From Sophora flavescens (taxonomy: Eukaryota; Streptophyta; Magnoliopsida; Fabales; Fabaceae), in contig CM061062.1 in NCBI GenBank assembly GCA_030762895.1, positions 137,561,104-137,625,103 on the forward strand: a DNA stretch of 64,000 nucleotides. Direction: 5' to 3'. Below, piece by piece: positions 33,027 to 45,060 of the stretch. Position numbers and translations under genes: made by a program. The notes below the pieces were generated by a model. That model did not search any database and was not told where the DNA came from. It was given only the letters and a program-made list of their open reading frames with translations. How positions within the stretch are numbered: position 1 is the stretch's first letter; each line of letters begins with the position of its first letter.

Positions 33027-34140
33027 TGACTTAGGCCTTTCCCACTTAACACAGCCTCTCCTTTGGCTGGGTCAAAAGCTATCCCTTCCTTATTGATTAT
33101 ATGACCTAAGAACCGTACTTCCTCTAACCAAAATTCACACTTTGATAGCTTAACATACAACCGCCTATCTTTCAACACCTGCAACATAACTCTCAGATGT
33201 TCCTCGTGTTCTTCCCGGCTACGGGAGTATATAAGAATATCATTTATGAACACTACAACAAACTTGCCGAGGAAAGGTATAAATATCCTGTTCATGTAAT
33301 CCATGAACACCACTGGAGCATTAGTTATGTCAAAAGTCATAACTAGGTACTCATAGTGTCCATACCTCATCCTGAAAGCTGTCTTGGGTATACCCTCCTT
33401 CTTCACCCAAATCTGATGGTATCCTGATCTTAAATCTATCTTAGAAAACACTGAAACCCTTTTTAATTGTTCCATCAGATCATCTATCTTAGGCAATGGA
33501 TATTTGTTCTTAATTGTAACCTTATTTAACTTCCTATAATCCGTACACAACCTAGAACTTCCATCCTTCTTCATCACAAACAGTACTGGTGCTCCCCAAG
33601 GTGACACACTCAGTCTGATAAATTACATATTCATCATATCATCCAATTGTTTCTTTAACTCTGCCAACTCCACGGGTGACATCCGATAAGGAGCTACTGA
33701 TATAGGCCATGTCCCTGGTATGAGATCTATAGTGAACTCAACTTCCCTCTCTGGCGGCATACCTGGATCATCAGGAGGGAAAACCTCAGGAAACTCTCTC
33801 ATGATAGGCATAGAATCTATACTCGGAGTCTCCTTAGCTTCCAAGGAGAAAAGCATCACATACTGTCGAGAATCGGCACTCCTCATAGTTGTTCCTTCAT
33901 TGGCAGATACCATGCTAGAAGGATCAAGAAAAGATAGGGACTTTTGGGCACAGTCCAACACTACATGGTTAGCCGAAAGACAATCCATGCCAAGGATAAC
34001 ATCTATCTGTTGCATAGGCAAACAAATGAGATCTACAAGGAATGTCCTATTTTCAACAACTATAGGACACTGTAGGCAAACAGACATAAAGATCAAGGAA
34101 TCACTGGTCGGGGAAGATACGGTCAAAGTAGATGGTAGAT
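33023..34140 (-). pseudogene. Internal A: protease tail and reverse transcriptase (FIND box)
   Basis: From the right it reads PIVVENRTFLVDLICLPMQQ, DVILGMDCLSANHVVLDCAQ, FPEVFPPDDPGMPPEREVEF, then RT: PWGAPVLFVMKKDGSSRLCT, KIDLRSGYHQIWVKKEG and ITNAPVVFMDYMNR. The polymerase box reads F-I-N-D at 33239-33250 instead of FIDD, which removes the first catalytic aspartate. A stop after DDMMNM (33623) splits it. About 430 bp present in internal B, with the zinc knuckle and the protease active site, are deleted at about 34140. Confidence 0.87.
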
Positions 34141-35062
34141 GGTACTGGTGGTGCAGATGTCTGAGTGCTCTGACCTGGTCTAGTGTATGGTCCTCTCCTC
34201 CACTGAGAACCTCTATCCCCTCTCCTACGATGACCTGCTCTAGTAGAACCTCTACTCTGATACTGTCTCAACTCTGCAGCATGTCTCTAGTCCATACTCT
34301 CAATGGCACTGCACCTCTCTACCATCACTGGGAAACTCAAAATTTCAAAAGGCACTATAGCCCTTTTCAGCTCGTGCCGTAAACCCTCCTCAAATCCCCG
34401 ACACTTCCAATCATCATCTGTAAACCTCTGGTAGAACTTAAAAAACTGAATCAAAGCCTCGAATCTCGCTGCATAATCACCAACAGACCTGTCTCCCTAT
34501 TGGAGACTCATGAACTCTCTCTCCTTCTAGCGTCTGACTAACCACGGGAAGTACTTCTCAAAGAAACACTCTCGGAACAGCTCCTAACGGATCAACCTGC
34601 CCTCTGCCTCAAGCAACCTCCTCTTGGCTCTCCACCATGACTCTGCCCCTCCGGTCAGCATGAAGGCAGCATAAGTCACCTTCTTGTCATCTCTGCATCT
34701 CATGGTATCAAAGATCTTCTCAAGCTCCTATATCCACCACTTAGCTCGCTCTGGGTCATACTCTCCTCCTAACTGTGGTGGCTTACCTTTCAGAAAGGTA
34801 GCCAATCCCGCATCCTCAGCCTCAGCCTCAGCCGCCTTCCTCCTATCCTGCTGCTCCCGCAACTCTGCATCTCTCTGCATCCTCTGAGATTCTGTTACAC
34901 CTACTGTAACAGAATGGATACTAACTCCCGGATAGTCTGGAAAATCTCGGATGACTCCTCTCCCCCTCCAACTCCTACCGCTGGCTGATGCTCATCCTCA
35001 ATATCTTATATAGCTTTACCACCACCACATTTACCACGTCCTTGTTCTCTGCCTCGAGCCAT
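34141..35062 (-). pseudogene. Internal A: gag (many stops)
   Basis: The ATG at 35062 reads MARGREQGRGKCGGGKA. Across stops and frame changes the region reads the gag core seen in internal B (MRCRDDKKVTYAAFMLTGGA, ELFRECFFEKYFP, SVGDYAARFEALIQFF, RGFEEGLRHELKRAIV). The zinc knuckle is deleted. It lies about 220 bp inside the primer site at 35267-35278. Confidence 0.8.
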
Positions 35063-35266
35063 GATTCTGTTAAAAGAAATCATTAGCCTTCACCAAGATG
35101 ACATATAATACTATATAAAACTTGAATATAAATACTATATTCATAGAAACGTCGCGTTCGAACTCACTACAAAACTTTTAAGCATAGTTGTTATCCGATG
35201 TGGATTCAACTAAATGGCCAGTTCACCCTAATTTACAGTCCTCACAGTCCGTTTTATAACCAAACT

Positions 35267-35278
35267 GCTCTGATACCA
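35267..35278 (-). other. Primer binding site of internal A, tRNA-iMet type
   Basis: The minus strand reads TGGTATCAGAGC, five bases inside LTR B. Confidence 0.88.
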
Positions 35279-35595
35279 CCGAATGAGATGCCTCGACGCA
35301 CCATTAAAGAAAACCCAAAATAGTTAATACCTAATCGTGTTATTATCTTTAAACGGTTATATTAAAATGGCGGAAAAATTAAAACTTGAATATAAAACAA
35401 CATATATATAAACATACATACATGCATAAACATATGTACATCATATCCTGATACAAAACTATAAAGGGAATCCCGTCAGTAGGATCCCAATAGGTACAAA
35501 CTAGTAACATAACACAAAAATACATCAAAACACTGGAAAAAAGATGCCTCACATACTCTCCACACCCAGTCCCCTCTCAAAATACATGAAACACC

Positions 35596-35646
35596 TCTCT
35601 CTCTCTCTCTCACTCTCTCTCACTCTCTCTCTCACACACACACACA
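35596..35646. repeat. (CT)n(CA)n microsatellite, interrupted
   Basis: This is the LTR B counterpart of 31258-31320, with CACT interruptions. Confidence 0.9.
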
Positions 35647-35672
35647 TACACAAATAGCACTGGCCTGAGCTA

Positions 35673-36337
35673 TCATGTACTACCACCCTCACTAGCACCT
35701 CGTGGTACTGATGGTCCAGCCACTCCTTCGCTGCCACTGGAAGAGCTCCTTTCTGATGGTTGCTGGAACCTCTGCCTATAAATCCTGCTGTCTTTGGGAT
35801 GTAGTCTGGAAGACACTCGGGAAGACTCTGAAACTGTAGCTCTGACCACTGGAGGTGCTGGTACCTCGGGAAAAGTTATCGGGTCCGGAGCTGGTGCAAC
35901 TGGGTCCTCCTCAAGTATTGGTGCAAGCACTGGCTCTGGTGCAGGTGCGGATCCTGGTACAGGTCCTGGTCCTTGAACAAGTACCTCAAAGGGCACTATA
36001 AAGGAACTGGAGCCATACCCGTCATAGGAGGCATATGTGGTAACTGCCCGTCCGGATGTCCGATATGGAAGGGAAGTGTCATTCCTGCACTGAAAGTACC
36101 CACCATGCCTAACAGAGCTCCCTGCCCTAATCCGGGTGTCACCGATAATGGACCCGTATATACAGTGAAACGAGTGACCGGGTCCACGTGCCACCTGTTA
36201 GGGTCAATGAACTCAAACTCGAAAATCCACGTGAGGGGGAATCCCGCATCCTGGGTCATCCACGGATGATCCCAATGTGCCATCTCCAAGCTCAGGATCC
36301 AAGGTTCAATTGATAATATAACACAAACACACAACAA
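35673..36337 (-). pseudogene. LTR-internal proline-rich ORF, frameshifted copy
   Basis: This copy reads MAHWDHPWMTQDAGFPLTW from 36280, ends early at 35996 after MAPVPL, and resumes in another frame as FEVLVQGPGPVPG through to ASEGGST at 35673. A single indel near 35998-36002 explains the break. Most residues match the intact copy at 31348-32025. Confidence 0.6.
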
Positions 36338-37183
36338 AAGAGAAATGAGATAAGAAAATATAACGTCAAACGTGGAAAGGGTTTAACAACATTTAATTCT
36401 ATAACAGCACACACTAAAAATCCGTCTCCATAAATAAATATATAACACGACCATCCTCAGACCACGTCTAAGATTTTTCCTCTACCATCCATCATCATGT
36501 AATGCAATGTTGTATGAATCACTAGTTCGGACACATATCCGGATATCCAAAACACTACATCTCCAGAGCCCCCGGTACACATCCTCGTCCGAGGATGGAG
36601 GATGCCCAAGCAAAGAAATGGCACTATAGCTGATCACTCGGCCAGGCTGCTCATGCAACGCATGAACTATAGCTGCGACTATAATGAAATACTCTCTGGG
36701 ACGGTCCTACCGATTGTTTGAAATCCTGGGAACACCCTCCGAGAAATCAAACCCTTAGTGCCACCACAACACTGGATCCCAGACCATGTTTCAGGTCACC
36801 ATATCACAGACCATGTTTCAGGTCACCCCCTGGTGCCTTAACCTCTCATCATTGTCTCATAGATAACCTCAATCATAATCACATCTCATAAGTATCATCA
36901 CCGAATCACTATACTCATCTCGGTCAGGCACTACTATCTCATGTATTATGAATTTCCCACATACATCACTATGACTCATCATATCATGTCACTATTCAAT
37001 CTCTAACTACAATCATTACCATCACATCATCATTACCATCATGTCATCATACCATCATTTCCAATTATTATAATAATAAAAATATATTCATAACAAAATA
37101 AATCTAACACTCACAATATCATCCATCAATTACCATAACAATCCAATCATTCCAATCAGTCATAGCAGGCAATCATTCATAAT

Positions 37184-37188
<5 letters not shown>

Positions 37189-37256
<68 letters not shown>

Positions 37257-37316
37257 TGTATGTATGTATGTATGTATGTATGTATGTATGTATGTATATA
37301 TATATATATATATATA
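37189..37316. repeat. (TA)n(TATG)n(TA)n microsatellite
   Basis: This is about 40 bp of TA, about 68 bp of TATG and a further TA run in LTR B. The homologous site in LTR A is pure (AC)n. Confidence 0.95.
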
Positions 37317-38524
37317 CATTAGGACGATAAACGTACAATTTTAATATCATCATTGGTACCACTAAGTAGTCCCCAATGTGATATGGATATTGTCCGTAGG
37401 GTTTAGGTCGCCCTACGCCATCATCGAATTAAAAGCCACTTCGTCGTTTCCGACGTTAAATGGCTTCTTTCCCCCACCTGAAAAGTCGCTGACCGAAACG
37501 TAACGAAATGAGTCGTCCTCGAACCTTCTCAATTTTACCCTGTGCAGTACTAGGGTCTTCGAGCTTCCAAAATTTCACCTAGACATCACATTACGATGAG
37601 TACGTTACCACGAGTTCAAAATCGAAGACGAAATCGAAATCTGTTAACCCAGACGAAAGATAACTTAAGAACCGTAACGAGCGGGGTTTCAACATACAGA
37701 GAGTGAGATTTTACCTTCACTTTAGAAGTAAAGGAGAAGAGAAAGACGAAGAGGACGTTGCCATGAACGTAACCACGTGCTCGGATACGTGACGGGATGA
37801 TCGAACAAGTCACAACTCACACTAGAACCCTTTCTCTAAGTTCTCGCCCTTTCTCTCTACACTCTCATTTCTGTTCAATGTGTTTTCTTTGCTCTCAGCT
37901 CTCTGTTTTTCGCATGGGGCTAAGTGACTTATGTCACTTAAGCCCCATTTTTATTTTTCTTAACCACGTCCCAATGCTCGAGAGTTTGGATCCTAGCGCT
38001 ACAGTGCTCTAACGCTTGAGTGTTGGCATGTCCATGCTTGAGTGTTGGAGGCAGGTAGGCCACCGCGCCAAGCAACCAATCACAGGATGCCACGTAAGCC
38101 CCTTTTGACACGTGGCAGGTCAACACCAGAGTTGGTCTGGTTGACTAGGCTATTGGAGGGCTGGTGAACCCATGCTCGAGCATTGACTTCTAACCAGAAG
38201 AAAACTTATTGCGTTTTGGGTCCGTTCGATGTCTGATTGAGCTCAAATTTGAGATGTAGGCTCTTCAAGACCTAATAAACAACCTCAAACCATAAAAAAG
38301 GCCTAATATCAACTCTAAATCCAAAATTCTTGGTTCACACTCATACGCCTTAAAAACGATAACCGGGAAAAACCCTAATTTACTTTTACGCTCAAACTCA
38401 CTCTAAAAGGTTGCGTACTTTCCATGCAAAGGTCTCTATGCCTCAAACCACATCTCCACTATATAATCCAAGTCCTAAACCTAATCCTCTTACTTAAACA
38501 ACACATAAAATAATGGATGTTACA

Positions 38525-38545
38525 TTTCTACCCATCTTAAAAGAA
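38525..38545 (-). other. Polypurine-type tract of internal B
   Basis: The minus strand reads TTCTTTTAAGATGGGTAGAA next to the LTR, preceded by CGAGGACGGAA. This is the usual end of Tekay-type internal regions. Confidence 0.7.
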
Positions 38546-38585
38546 ATTCCGTCCTCGGAATTTGCATACTTGAAAACAAATAGGG

Positions 38586-38798
38586 TTACTGTTGCTGCAT
38601 GTCTGCCTCACGCTCCCACGTAGCATCTCCAGTAACAGTATCCCAAATGACCTTGACTAGGGGAATCTGTTTACCACGGAGTTCTTTAATCCTTCTATCT
38701 TCAATCTTAGACAGTAAAGCCTCATATTCTAGATTCTCTCGGAGTTGTATGGACTCAGGCTCATTGACATGAGAAGGATCTGGATAATATTTTCTCAA
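38586..38798 (-). CDS. Chromodomain-like C-terminus of integrase, internal B
   Basis: The frame reads DPSHVNEPESIQLRENLEYE, SKIEDRRIKELRGKQIPLVK and VIWDTVTGDATWEREADM, ending in TAA. The IPLVKV-W-x-TWE pattern is that of the chromodomain at the end of chromovirus integrases, which directs insertion to particular chromatin. It is separated from the integrase core by a degenerate stretch (38799-39210) and is therefore part of a dead polyprotein, although this piece is open. Confidence 0.75.
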   Translation of the reverse strand: MRKYYPDPSHVNEPESIQLRENLEYEALLSKIEDRRIKELRGKQIPLVKVIWDTVTGDATWEREADMQQQ

Positions 38799-39906
38799 CT
38801 GGGAAATATGGAAGACATAGTGAAGGTTGGAAAGGTTAGGCGGTAAGGATATTTGGTAAGCTACTGGACCAATTCGTCGAAGAATTTGAAATGGTCTAAT
38901 GAATCGGAGAGTGAGCTTTCTAGACTTTGTAGCTCTGCCAATTCCGGTCTTGGAACTCTAAGGGTCTCCTCCTCTTATTGCTATAGCTCTTCTGTCTATC
39001 CTAAGCTTCCTTCATTTTCTCTCTTATCTTCCTGACATGTTCCGTGGTTTGCTATACCACATCAGGACCCAACACTTGGCTCTCGCCAGTCTCATACCAA
39101 CACAACGAAGTCCTACACTTTCTCCCATACGGAGCCTCATACGGTTCCATCCCAATACTGTTGTGGAAACTATTGTTGTAAGTGAACTCAATCAAAGGTA
39201 GGAATTCATCCTAACTACCAACATGTTCCAACACACAGGCTCTCAAAAGATCCTCCAATGATTGAATGGTTCTCTCTGACTGCCCATCCGTCTGAGGATG
39301 ATAAGCAAAACTCATCCTCAACTTTGTTCCCAAAGTATTGTGTAATTGTCTCAAAAATCTAGATGTAACTCGAGGATCTCGGTCGGAGACAATACTCGAC
39401 GGCACACCGTGCAACCTCACAACTTCCTTGATGTAGATCTGGGTCAACTTCTCAAGACTGTAACTCTCACCAATAGGTAAGAAGTGAGCACACTTCGTCA
39501 ACCTATCAATGATAACCCAAATCATATCAAACCTTTTTGGAGTTAGTGGTAATCCAACCACAAAATCCAAAACTATGCTATCCCATTTCCATTTTGGGAT
39601 ATCCAAGGACTGCAACAAACCTGCAGGTTTCTGATGTTCTATCTTGGTTTTCTGACAAAACAAACATGATAGAACATACTTCACCACTTCTTTCTTCATC
39701 TTGGGCCACCAAAACACCTTCTTCAAATCTTGATACATCTTGGTGGCTCTTGGGTGAAAACTCAACTTACTCTTATGTGCCTCCTCTAATATCATCTTCC
39801 TAAGATCTAAATCCTCAAGCACACAAATCCAAACTCTAAACCTTAACACACCATCAGATCCTATACTAAACTCTGAAATCATACCCTTATCTATACCTCG
39901 ACTCAC
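38799..39906 (-). pseudogene. Internal B: integrase
   Basis: From 39906 it reads SIGSDGVLRFRVWICV, the zinc domain HKSKLSFHPRATKMYQDLKK with CLFCQKTK, and the core acidic residues in IVLDFVVGLPL, VSDRDPRVTSRF and DGQSERTIQSLEDLL. All three are present. After EHVGS (39211) the C-terminal part is readable only across stops (FTYNNSFHNSIGM, APYGRKCRTSLCWYETGE). Confidence 0.87.
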
Positions 39907-40032
39907 TTTTTACAAATATTCATCCTGACCCTGCTTAACTTTAAGATCTCTGAGAAACTCACTACTGATGGTGATCATACCTAAGAATATTCTATCCTCA
40001 GTCAAATCCATACCTAGGTTCATGTCTCTTAA

Positions 40033-40557
40033 CTATCCAAGCAACTCCATCTCTTTCACCATCATTGTAGACACATGCAAAGACTTCCTACTCAGTGCAT
40101 CCCCCACAACATTTGCTTTTCCTAGATGGTATTGAAGATCAAACTCATAATCCTTAATGAATTCTATCCATCTACGCTGCCTCATGTTCAGCTCCTTCTG
40201 ATCAAACAAATACATTAGACTCTTGTGATCGATGAACACATTAAACTTAGCTCCATAGAGATAGTGTCACCATATCTTCTATACGAACACTATGGATGCT
40301 AACTCCAGATCATGGGTTGGATAATTCCTTTCATGAACCCTCAACTGTCGGGAAGCATAAGCTACAACTCTTCCCTCTTGCATCAAAACACAACCAAAAC
40401 CATGATATGACATGTCACAGTACACGTCAAACTGTCCTAATGGATCTGGTAATGTCAGCATTAGAGATGTGGTCAACTTCTCCTTTAGCTTTTGAAAGCT
40501 CTCCTCACACTTCTCCGTCCAGACAAATGGCGTACCCTTTCTTGTTAATTGCGTCAT
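40033..40557 (-). pseudogene. Internal B: RNase H
   Basis: The frame reads FVWTEKCEESFQKLKEKLT, DVYCDMSYHGFGCVLMQEGR and VHERNYPTHDLELASIVFV, then after a stop and frame change DHKSLMYLFDQKELNMRQRR and GDALSRKSLHVST. The second-position change D-M-S for the usual D-A-S lies next to the catalytic aspartate. Confidence 0.85.
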
Positions 40558-41220
40558 TGCAACGCAATCTTCGAGAAACCCTCGATGAACCTTCTGTAAT
40601 ACACGACTAAACCTAGAAAACTCCTCACCTCACTCACTGACTTAGGCCATTCCCACTTAATCACGGCCTCTTCCTTGACTGGATCAACAACTATCCCTTC
40701 CTTATTGATTATATGACCTAATAACCGTACTTCCTCTAACCAAAATTCACACTTGGATAGCTTAGCATACAACTGCCAATCTTTCAACACCTGCAACACA
40801 ACTCTCAGATGTTCCTCGTGTTCTTCCCGGCTATGGGTATAGATAAGAATATCATCTATGAACACTACAACAAACTTATAGAGGAAAGGTCTAAAGATCA
40901 TGTTCATGTAATCCATGAACACCGCCGGAGCATTAGTTATACCAAAAGGCATAACTAGGTACTCATAGTGTCCATACCTCGTCCTGAAAGTTGTCTTGGG
41001 TATATCCTCCTTCTTCACCCTAATCTGATGGTATCCTGATCTTAAATCTATCTTAGAAAACACTGAAGCCCCCTTTAATGGATCCATCAGATCATCTATC
41101 CTAGGGAATGGATATTTGTTCTTGATTGTAACCTTATTTAACTTCCTATAATCTGTACACAACCTAGAAATCCCACCCTTCTACTTCGCAAACAGAACTG
41201 GTGCTCCCCAAGGTGACACA
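40554..41220 (-). pseudogene. Internal B: reverse transcriptase (FIDD intact)
   Basis: The frame reads MCTDYRKLNKVTIKNKYPFP, KIDLRSGYHQIRVKKEDIPK, FGITNAPAVFMDYMNMIF and FVVVFIDDILIY, with FIDD at 40851-40862. The catalytic box is therefore preserved here, unlike in internal A and in the first tandem. It overlaps the RNase H frame by a few bases, which reflects a small deletion near 40556. A stop and shift near 41165-41181 separate it from the protease side. Confidence 0.87.
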
Positions 41221-42112
41221 CTCGATCTAATAAATTCCTTCTTCATCATATCATCCAATTGTTTCTTTAACTCTGCCAACTCCACATGTGACATCTGATA
41301 AGGAGCTACTGATATAGGCCCTATCCCTGGTATGAGATCTATAGTGAACTCAAATTCCCTCTCTGGTTGCATACCCGGAACATCAGGAGGGAAAATCTCA
41401 GGAAACTCTCTCATAATAGGCATAGAATCTATACTCGGAGTCTCCTTAGCTTCCAAGGAGAAAAGCATCACATATTACCGAGAATCGTCACTCCTCATAG
41501 TTGTTCCTTCATTTACAGATACTATGCTAAAAGGATCAAGAAAAGATAGGGCCTTTTGGGCACAGTCCAACACTACATGGTTAGCCGAAAGACAATCCAT
41601 GCCAAGGATAAAATCTATCTGTTGCATAGGCAAACAGATGAGATCTACAAGGAATGTCCTATTTTCAACAACTATAGGCAAACAGACATAGTGATCAAGG
41701 AACCACTGGTCGGGGTAGATACGATCGAAGTATATGGTAGTTGAGAAATGGGCTAATGTAAATGATCCACACACTCTTGCGAAACAAATGAAAGTGTAGC
41801 CCCTGAGTCAAACAACACATGCGAGAGTCTGCCAGATAGTAAACACATACCTTGAATAAGATCTGCAGACTGAGAGGACTCAGATCCACTCACAGTAAAC
41901 ACCCTCCTCGTGGGCTGAGGTCTGGCCATCTGTCGTCCTGCCACTGGAACTCCTCTCTCGGCTCCACCTCTGTGAGTACTGACGCCTCTGCCGACAGCTG
42001 GCTGCTGCTGTCTCCTTCTCTGTCTGGACTCTCTAGCAAAAAGACCTGGTTTTCCACAAATGAAACAACCAGATCCCTCCGGACACTCCCTGAGATATGC
42101 GGACCCCCACAT
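41181..42112 (-). pseudogene. Internal B: zinc knuckle, protease and RT N-terminus
   Basis: From 42112 it reads CFICGKPGLFARES, a CX2CX4HX4C knuckle in which His and the last Cys are replaced by Leu and Ser, so it would not bind zinc normally. An R-rich linker follows, then the protease active site LFDSGATLSF (D-S-G-A at 41798-41809, intact), IDFILGMDCLSANHV, and the linker FPEIFPPDVPGMQPEREFEF leading to PWGAPVLFAK at 41181. Frame changes near 41753 and 41475 break it. Confidence 0.85.
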
Positions 42113-42345
42113 CTAAAACAAACTGGGCCTCTCTGCTGCTGGCCCTCTCTACTAACTGGTGCTAATGATGTAGCTGGTACTGGTGGTGTATATGTTTGAG
42201 TGCTCTGCCCTGGTCTAGTGTATGGTCCTCTCCTCCACTAAGAACCTCTGTCCCCTCTCCTCTGATGACCTACTCTGGTAGAACCCCCACTCTACTGATG
42301 TCTCAACTCTGCAGCCTGTCTCTGGTCCATACGCTCAATGACACT

Positions 42346-42945
42346 TTACCTCTCTACCATCTCTGGGAAACTCAAAATATCCAAGGCCACTATAGCCCTC
42401 CTTAGCTCGTGCCGTAAACCCTCCTCAAATCTCCGGCACATCCAATACTCAACTGGAAACCTTTGGTAGAACTCAAAAAACTGAATCAAAACCTCGAATA
42501 TCGCTGGATAATCACCAACAGACCTATCTCCCTGCTGGAGACTCATGAACTCTCTCTCCTTCTCGCATCTGACTAACTGCGGTAAGTACTTCTCAAAGAA
42601 ACACTCTCGGAACAGCTCCCAACGGATCAACATGCCATCTGCCTCAAGCAACTTCCTATTGGCTCTCCACCATGACTCTGCCCCTCTGGTCAGCATGAAG
42701 GCAGCACAAGTCACCTTCCTGTCATCTCTGCATCTCATGGTATCAAAGATCTTCTCAAGCTCTTATATCCACCACTCAGCTCGCTTTGGGTCATACTCTC
42801 CTCCGAACTGTGGTGGCTTACCTTTCAGAAACGTAGCCAATCCCGCATCCTCAGCCTCAACCGCTCTCCTCCTATCCTGTTGCTCCTGTAACTCTGCATC
42901 TCTCTACATCCTTTGAGCATTCCGTTGAGCCTACAGTAACAGAAC
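42346..42945 (-). pseudogene. Internal B: gag core
   Basis: The open part (42738-42346) reads MRCRDDRKVTCAAFMLTRGA, ELFRECFFEKYLPQLVRCEK and SVGDYPAIFEVLIQFFEFYQ, then CRRFEEGLRHELRRAIVALD. Upstream the frame continues as SSEEYDPKRAEWWI to about 42945 with stops. This is the retrotransposon-gag domain of Tekay-type elements. No clear ATG remains near the primer site. Confidence 0.83.
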
Positions 42946-42974
42946 GGATGCTTACTCCTAGATAGAACCGAACT

Positions 42975-42986
42975 TCTCTGATACCA
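42975..42986 (-). other. Primer binding site of internal B (one change)
   Basis: The minus strand reads TGGTATCAGAGA, one base from the tRNA-iMet site, five bases inside LTR C. Confidence 0.82.
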
Positions 42987-42991
42987 CCGAA

Positions 42992-43838
42992 TGAGACGCC
43001 CCGCCTCCCCATTAAAGAAAACTCAAAATAGTTAAGACCTAATCATGATATTATCGTTAAACGGTTATATTATAACGACGAAAAAAATTAAAACTTGAAT
43101 ATAAAACAACATATATATAAACATACATACATGCATAAACATATCTACATCATATCCTGATACAGTACTATAAAGGGAATCCCGTCAGTAGGATCCCAAT
43201 AGGTACAAACTGGTAACATAACATAAAAATACATCAAAACACTGGAAAGAAGATGCTTCACATACTCTCCACATGCAGTCCCCTCTCAAAATACATGAAA
43301 AACCTCACACGCACACGCATACACACACACACACACACACATCTACGCAGATAGCACTGACCTGAGCTATTATGTACTACCACCCTCACTAGCACCCTGT
43401 GGTCCTGATGGTCCAGTCACTCCTCCGCTACCACTGGAAGAAGTCCTGTCTGATGGTTGCTGGAACCTCTGCCTATAAATCCTGCAACTGGGTCCTCCTC
43501 AAGTACTGGTGCAAGCACTGGCTCTAGTGCAGGTGGGGGTCCTGGTACAGGTCCTGGTCCTGTAACAAGTACCTCAAAGGCCACCATAAAGGGAACTGGA
43601 GCCATGCTTGGTGTAGGAGGCATCGGTTGTAACTGGCCATCCGGATGTCCGATAGGGAAGGGAAGTGTCATGCCTGCTCTGAAAGTACCCACCATGCCTA
43701 ACGGAGCTCCCTACCCTAATCCGGTCGTCACCATTACTGGACCCGTATATATAGTGAAACGAGTGACTGGGTCCACGAGCCACCCGTTAGGGTCAATGAA
43801 CTCAAAATCGAAAGTCCCATTGAGGGGGAATCCCGCAT
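42992..43838 (-). mobile_element. Tekay-like LTR C, first part
   Basis: This LTR starts TGAGACGCC and matches LTR A and B up to GGGAATCCCGCATCCTGG, where a solo LTR has landed. It contains a damaged copy of the proline-rich ORF (about 43380-43838, minus) with an internal deletion near 43490. (AC)n is at 43311-43341. The LTR resumes at 45066. Confidence 0.88.
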
Positions 43839-43843
43839 CCTGG
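43839..43843. repeat. Left target-site duplication CCTGG
   Basis: CCTGG precedes the TG start of the solo LTR and is repeated at 45061-45065. LTR A and B carry it once. Confidence 0.95.
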
Positions 43844-45060
43844 TGTAATCACACATTTATATATTTTGATGAATGACAAACTCTAACAAAAAGGCAAGAG
43901 AATTTTTCTTATAGCATGCAGGTACCGCGTGCACAAATTCAAATTATTATGGTGTACCAGAAAATCAAGTATCAAGACCTCAAGCAAGATTGAGTATATA
44001 TACTAGGTCTTAGTTATCTTGTAAGGGTATGATGGCTAAAACTCACTTTGGCTCATTTGATCAATTTAACTAAAACACTACACTTTTGGATAAAAGATTT
44101 TTTATCATGTATTAGACTAGCAAAATATTTTTTTCAACCTGATTTATCATATATAAAAAATAATATTGAAATTCAACTTTCAAACGGTGCATCTTCTTTT
44201 TAGTTGAATCAAAGGATTTCTTTTAATGTCCAAAATAATAGTACATTGTTCTTTACATATATATGTGAAACTTGGGTGCAACGTAAAGCTTTCTTTTTGA
44301 AATTAAATGATATTGATCTTGAATAAAGAAAGCTTCAGTGTGTGAAATTTGAATTGGAATCTGTATGTATATCTCAAGGCATGAACCGATTTTAACATGT
44401 GAAAATTGTTTGTTAAACCACCCAATTGATTTGCACATTAAATTTAATGGTGCAACGGCTAGCTTTCAATGACATAAGTCCTTTCCTTATTTGAGGTGCA
44501 ACGGTCATATTTTCAAAAGACTATAAAAGTGGTTTTTGTTGAAAATTCATAAGAGAAGAGAATACATGGAAAATACATTTTGATCTGAAAATTATTTGTG
44601 AGCCAAATTGTGTTATTATCATCATACTCATAGTGCTTCAAGTTGTAATCATCTGCACTAGAAGAGTGTATCATATTGTTCTTCCTTTGCTGAAACTTTG
44701 TGTGGGGGTGTGGTATCCCTCTTTGTTATGATTGAGGCTTCTACACAGGGGTGGGGTATCCCTAGTGAGAAGGGCTCTGTTGTGTACAAAGGTTGCAAGC
44801 ACCAATTATAAGCTTGTTTGTTAGTGGAAGAAAATCCCACAGGTGGAGTGGGGACTGGACGTAGGTCACTGGTGGTTGGTGGTTGAACCAGGATAAAATC
44901 CTCGCGCAAGTATTCTCTTTACCTCTCTTTTAATTTATTTCTTTTATATAATTGATTGCATGATAAATTTTGTTAAAGAAATTTTTTGTTGAAAAATTAA
45001 AAAGAAATTTGTAGACTGAATTCACCCCTCCCCTCTTGAGTCGAAGCCACATATTCCAAC
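43844..45060 (+). mobile_element. Copia-type solo LTR
   Basis: This is a 1,217-bp sequence from TGTAATCACA to TTCCAACA flanked by perfect CCTGG duplications, with no internal domain. This is the product expected when the two LTRs of one insertion recombine. Its end (CCCCTCCCCTCTTGAGTCGAAGCC) resembles the end of the copia LTR at 29751-30879 in reverse, so it is a related copia family in plus orientation. A TATA box (TATAAAAG) is at 44522-44529. It contains no convincing gene. Confidence 0.92.

Larger units (their letters stand above)
35284..38524 (-). mobile_element. Tekay-like LTR B (complete, shared)
   Basis: This 3,241-bp LTR begins TGAGATGCC and ends ATGTTACA on the + strand. A primer site is on its left and a polypurine-type tract on its right, so it ends one element and starts the other. 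It contains a frameshifted copy of the LTR ORF (35673-36337) and a long AT/TATG microsatellite. It also contains an 8-bp-arm hairpin (36580-36597) in a segment missing from LTR A. Confidence 0.9.

Noticed and set aside
33720..34382. 220-codon plus frame
   Set aside because: It is the antisense of the minus-strand protease and gag of internal A, whose motifs are unmistakable.
37177..37362. Frame of IYIYIY/THIH repeats
   Set aside because: It is a translation of the TA/TATG microsatellite.
44658..44909. 83-codon minus frame in the solo LTR
   Set aside because: It is antisense to the LTR, with no relation to known domains and no second copy to compare.
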